This document shows, piece after piece, positions 12,114-13,528 of a stretch of 13,528 nt of DNA (positions within the stretch are counted from its first letter, which is position 1; each line of letters opens with the position of its first letter). Source of the stretch: CAYNGH01 sp964396845. GTDB taxonomy: Bacteria > Vulcanimicrobiota > JAJTBE01 > CAYNGH01. The notes below the pieces were generated by a model. It worked only from the letters and a program-made list of their open reading frames with translations. It made no database searches and had not been told where the DNA came from. The DNA lies in assembly GCA_964396845.1 (NCBI GenBank), contig CAYNGH010000092.1, positions 1 through 13,528 on the forward strand, given 5' to 3'. Made by a program: the position numbers and the translations under genes.

Positions 12114-13528
12114 ATGGACAGCATACGGGGTACTACACCGGGTTTAAATTCCCGTCAGCCAAAAGAACCGGGGCTTCAAAAGAAAAAAGCAGATAGCTCG
12201 CCGGCTCCCCGGGATATGGTGGATCTCAAGAGTCAGCCCTTGAATGAAGTTCTTGATCCCGACAAGTTAAAGAGTTTCCTGCGGGAAATCCCCAAGGTGG
12301 ATCTTCATCGGCATCTCGAAGGCGACGGCGGAAGCAAGAAACTGCCGGAAACCGTAATAAACATCTGCAAAAGGCGAGGAATCCAGCTACCCTCTTATGA
12401 ACCCGAAGAATTAAAACCCCATCTTCAGGTAGGGCCTGAATGCAAAAACCTGCTGGACTTCCTGAGCAAATTTGACACCATCGGAAAGGTCTTTACTGAC
12501 AGGGAAGCAGTGTCCGAGATGACCTATGAATCCATCAGGGCCGGTTCAGATGATAATGTCAAATATATGGAACTCCGGTTTTCGCCGGTATATATGTCAT
12601 CCCAGTATGGCATGTCCAACGAGGATGTGATGGAAGGAGTCTTGGACGGCGTCCGGCAGGCCGGCAAAGATTTTGACACCCAGGTTGGCCTTATAATGAT
12701 TGTGGAACGGCAGATGGGGAAGGAACATGGCCAACAGGTCCTTGAAATGGCAAAGCAATACAAGGATCAGGGGGTAGTGGCCCTGGACCTGGCCAACGAT
12801 GAATATAACTTCCCTCCAGATGAATATGCCCAGGTCTTTAAAGAAGCCAAAGAAGCAGGACTCAAGGTGACAGTCCACGCAGCGGAAACACCCCGCAAAC
12901 TGGAAGACCTGCCTCTGAGCCTTCTGGCAAAGTCCGAAGAAGGGTCAACTTATAAAACCAGCGTCACCGCAGGAGATCTGATGGAAAAGGGATGGAAGGT
13001 TAAGGCCGACCAGGATAATCCCACCATCAAGGCTGTCACATCGGGAGCATATAATGCCAGAGTCGCCATCGAGGATCTGGGAGCTGATCGTATCGGCCAT
13101 GGTGTCAGGATCTTCAACGATCCCGAGCTGGTGGACTTGGTCCGGGAAAAGGGCATACCTCTGGAAATGTGCCCCACATCCAATGTTCAGACCGGTGCCA
13201 CCGATGACATGGCAAACCATCCCATAAAAAAATTCTACGACGAGGGCCTGAAGGTAACCATCAATACCGATGATCCCGGCATCAGCGACATTGATCTCAC
13301 CGATGATTACATGAAAGTAATCAATCAGTTTGGCTTTTCACTAAATGATGTGGAAAACTTTGTGATGAACGGTGTGGATGCCGCATTTCTGCCGGAAAAA
13401 GAAAAATCAGCCATGAGAGATAAATACCGGCAGGAGATACACTCAACCTTTGACCAGTTCCTGATGGCAGAACCAAACAGGGCCGGCCATGAAGCCAAAG
13501 GACAAAATCCTGCCCGGGCAGGACCTCC
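12114..13528 (+). CDS. Adenosine deaminase family protein with N-terminal extension and active-site-side insertion, partial
   Basis: The frame is open to the right edge, giving 471 residues, already longer than a typical 330-350-residue adenosine deaminase, which turns adenosine into inosine. AGGAGGG at 12098-12104 is nine bases before the ATG. Residues 1-50 are a charged, Pro/Ser-rich extension with no signal peptide. The metal-dependent catalytic set is complete: His65 and His67 (KVDLHRHLEGD), His255 and Glu258 in H-A-A-E (usually H-A-G-E), His329 in R-I-G-H-G, and Asp386 and Asp387 in N-T-D-D-P. D-L-A-N-D-E (225-230) and MCPTSN (352-357) also match. The distance from His255 to His329 is 74 residues, against about 24 in mouse adenosine deaminase, because of an insertion at roughly 260-312. 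The tail after 452 is Gly/Ala/Pro/Lys-rich and may be disordered. The deaminase fold is secure; adenosine as substrate is likely but not certain, since adenine and modified nucleosides are alternatives. Confidence 0.9.
   Translation, partial: MDSIRGTTPGLNSRQPKEPGLQKKKADSSPAPRDMVDLKSQPLNEVLDPDKLKSFLREIPKVDLHRHLEGDGGSKKLPETVINICKRRGIQLPSYEPEELKPHLQVGPECKNLLDFLSKFDTIGKVFTDREAVSEMTYESIRAGSDDNVKYMELRFSPVYMSSQYGMSNEDVMEGVLDGVRQAGKDFDTQVGLIMIVERQMGKEHGQQVLEMAKQYKDQGVVALDLANDEYNFPPDEYAQVFKEAKEAGLKVTVHAAETPRKLEDLPLSLLAKSEEGSTYKTSVTAGDLMEKGWKVKADQDNPTIKAVTSGAYNARVAIEDLGADRIGHGVRIFNDPELVDLVREKGIPLEMCPTSNVQTGATDDMANHPIKKFYDEGLKVTINTDDPGISDIDLTDDYMKVINQFGFSLNDVENFVMNGVDAAFLPEKEKSAMRDKYRQEIHSTFDQFLMAEPNRAGHEAKGQNPARAGP

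Noticed and set aside
1..13528. CRISPR arrays, tRNA or rRNA genes, transposases, attachment sites
   Set aside because: No regular repeat-spacer pattern, cloverleaf, rRNA core sequence, transposase motif or flanking repeats were seen in the window.

Overview
The window (about 50% GC by eye) is a gene-dense bacterial chromosome segment with 12 protein genes, two of them cut by the window edges. I see no rRNA, tRNA, CRISPR array or insertion sequence. The best lineage clue is a DivIC/FtsB-like gene followed directly by a small S1-domain (YabR-like) gene, an arrangement typical of Bacillota (Firmicutes). The S1 protein also carries the C-terminal motif usual for clostridial members. An anaerobic-type ribonucleotide reductase homologue and a type IV pilus retraction ATPase fit an anaerobic clostridial or deep-branching Bacillota lineage. 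The species cannot be named from this sequence.

Layout. (1) Positions 1-1326, minus strand: N-terminal 442 residues of a family 5 (peptide/nickel type) ABC transporter solute-binding protein. (2) 1429-3637, plus: three TPR lipoproteins; the first two overlap by 4 bases, and the third has its own leader in which a perfect hairpin covers the ribosome binding site. (3) 3658-4587, minus: an exported lytic transglycosylase, convergent with the lipoproteins. (4) 4824-6818, plus: a probable operon of a phosphofructokinase-like protein, a DivIC/FtsB-like division protein and an S1-domain RNA-binding protein. (5) 6834-8921, minus: an NrdD-like protein with an ATP-cone. (6) 9097-11963, plus: an unusual AAA ATPase and a PilT-type ATPase, closed by a clear intrinsic terminator. 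(7) 12114 to the right edge, plus: an adenosine deaminase with an N-terminal extension and a large insertion near its active site.

The main result is that several proteins keep a recognisable enzyme fold but lack residues considered essential. The NrdD homologue has Asp where the thiyl-radical cysteine belongs, Ser at the partner cysteine, and no zinc cysteines, although the C-terminal glycine seems retained. The phosphofructokinase homologue has Ser, Ala and Arg at three nucleotide/magnesium/transition-state positions but keeps the catalytic Asp and the fructose-6-phosphate site. The AAA protein has an intact Walker A, but its Walker B reads W-P-D-I-D in place of I-D-E-I-D. The first two look like pseudoenzymes or enzymes of changed chemistry, possibly metabolite or nucleotide sensors; the AAA protein may be a slow or regulatory ATPase paired with PilT. 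These family comparisons rest on remembered motifs and need real alignments.

Overall the region encodes envelope and surface functions (lipoproteins, peptidoglycan cleavage, division, pilus retraction, solute binding) interleaved with proteins that bind nucleotides or sugar phosphates.
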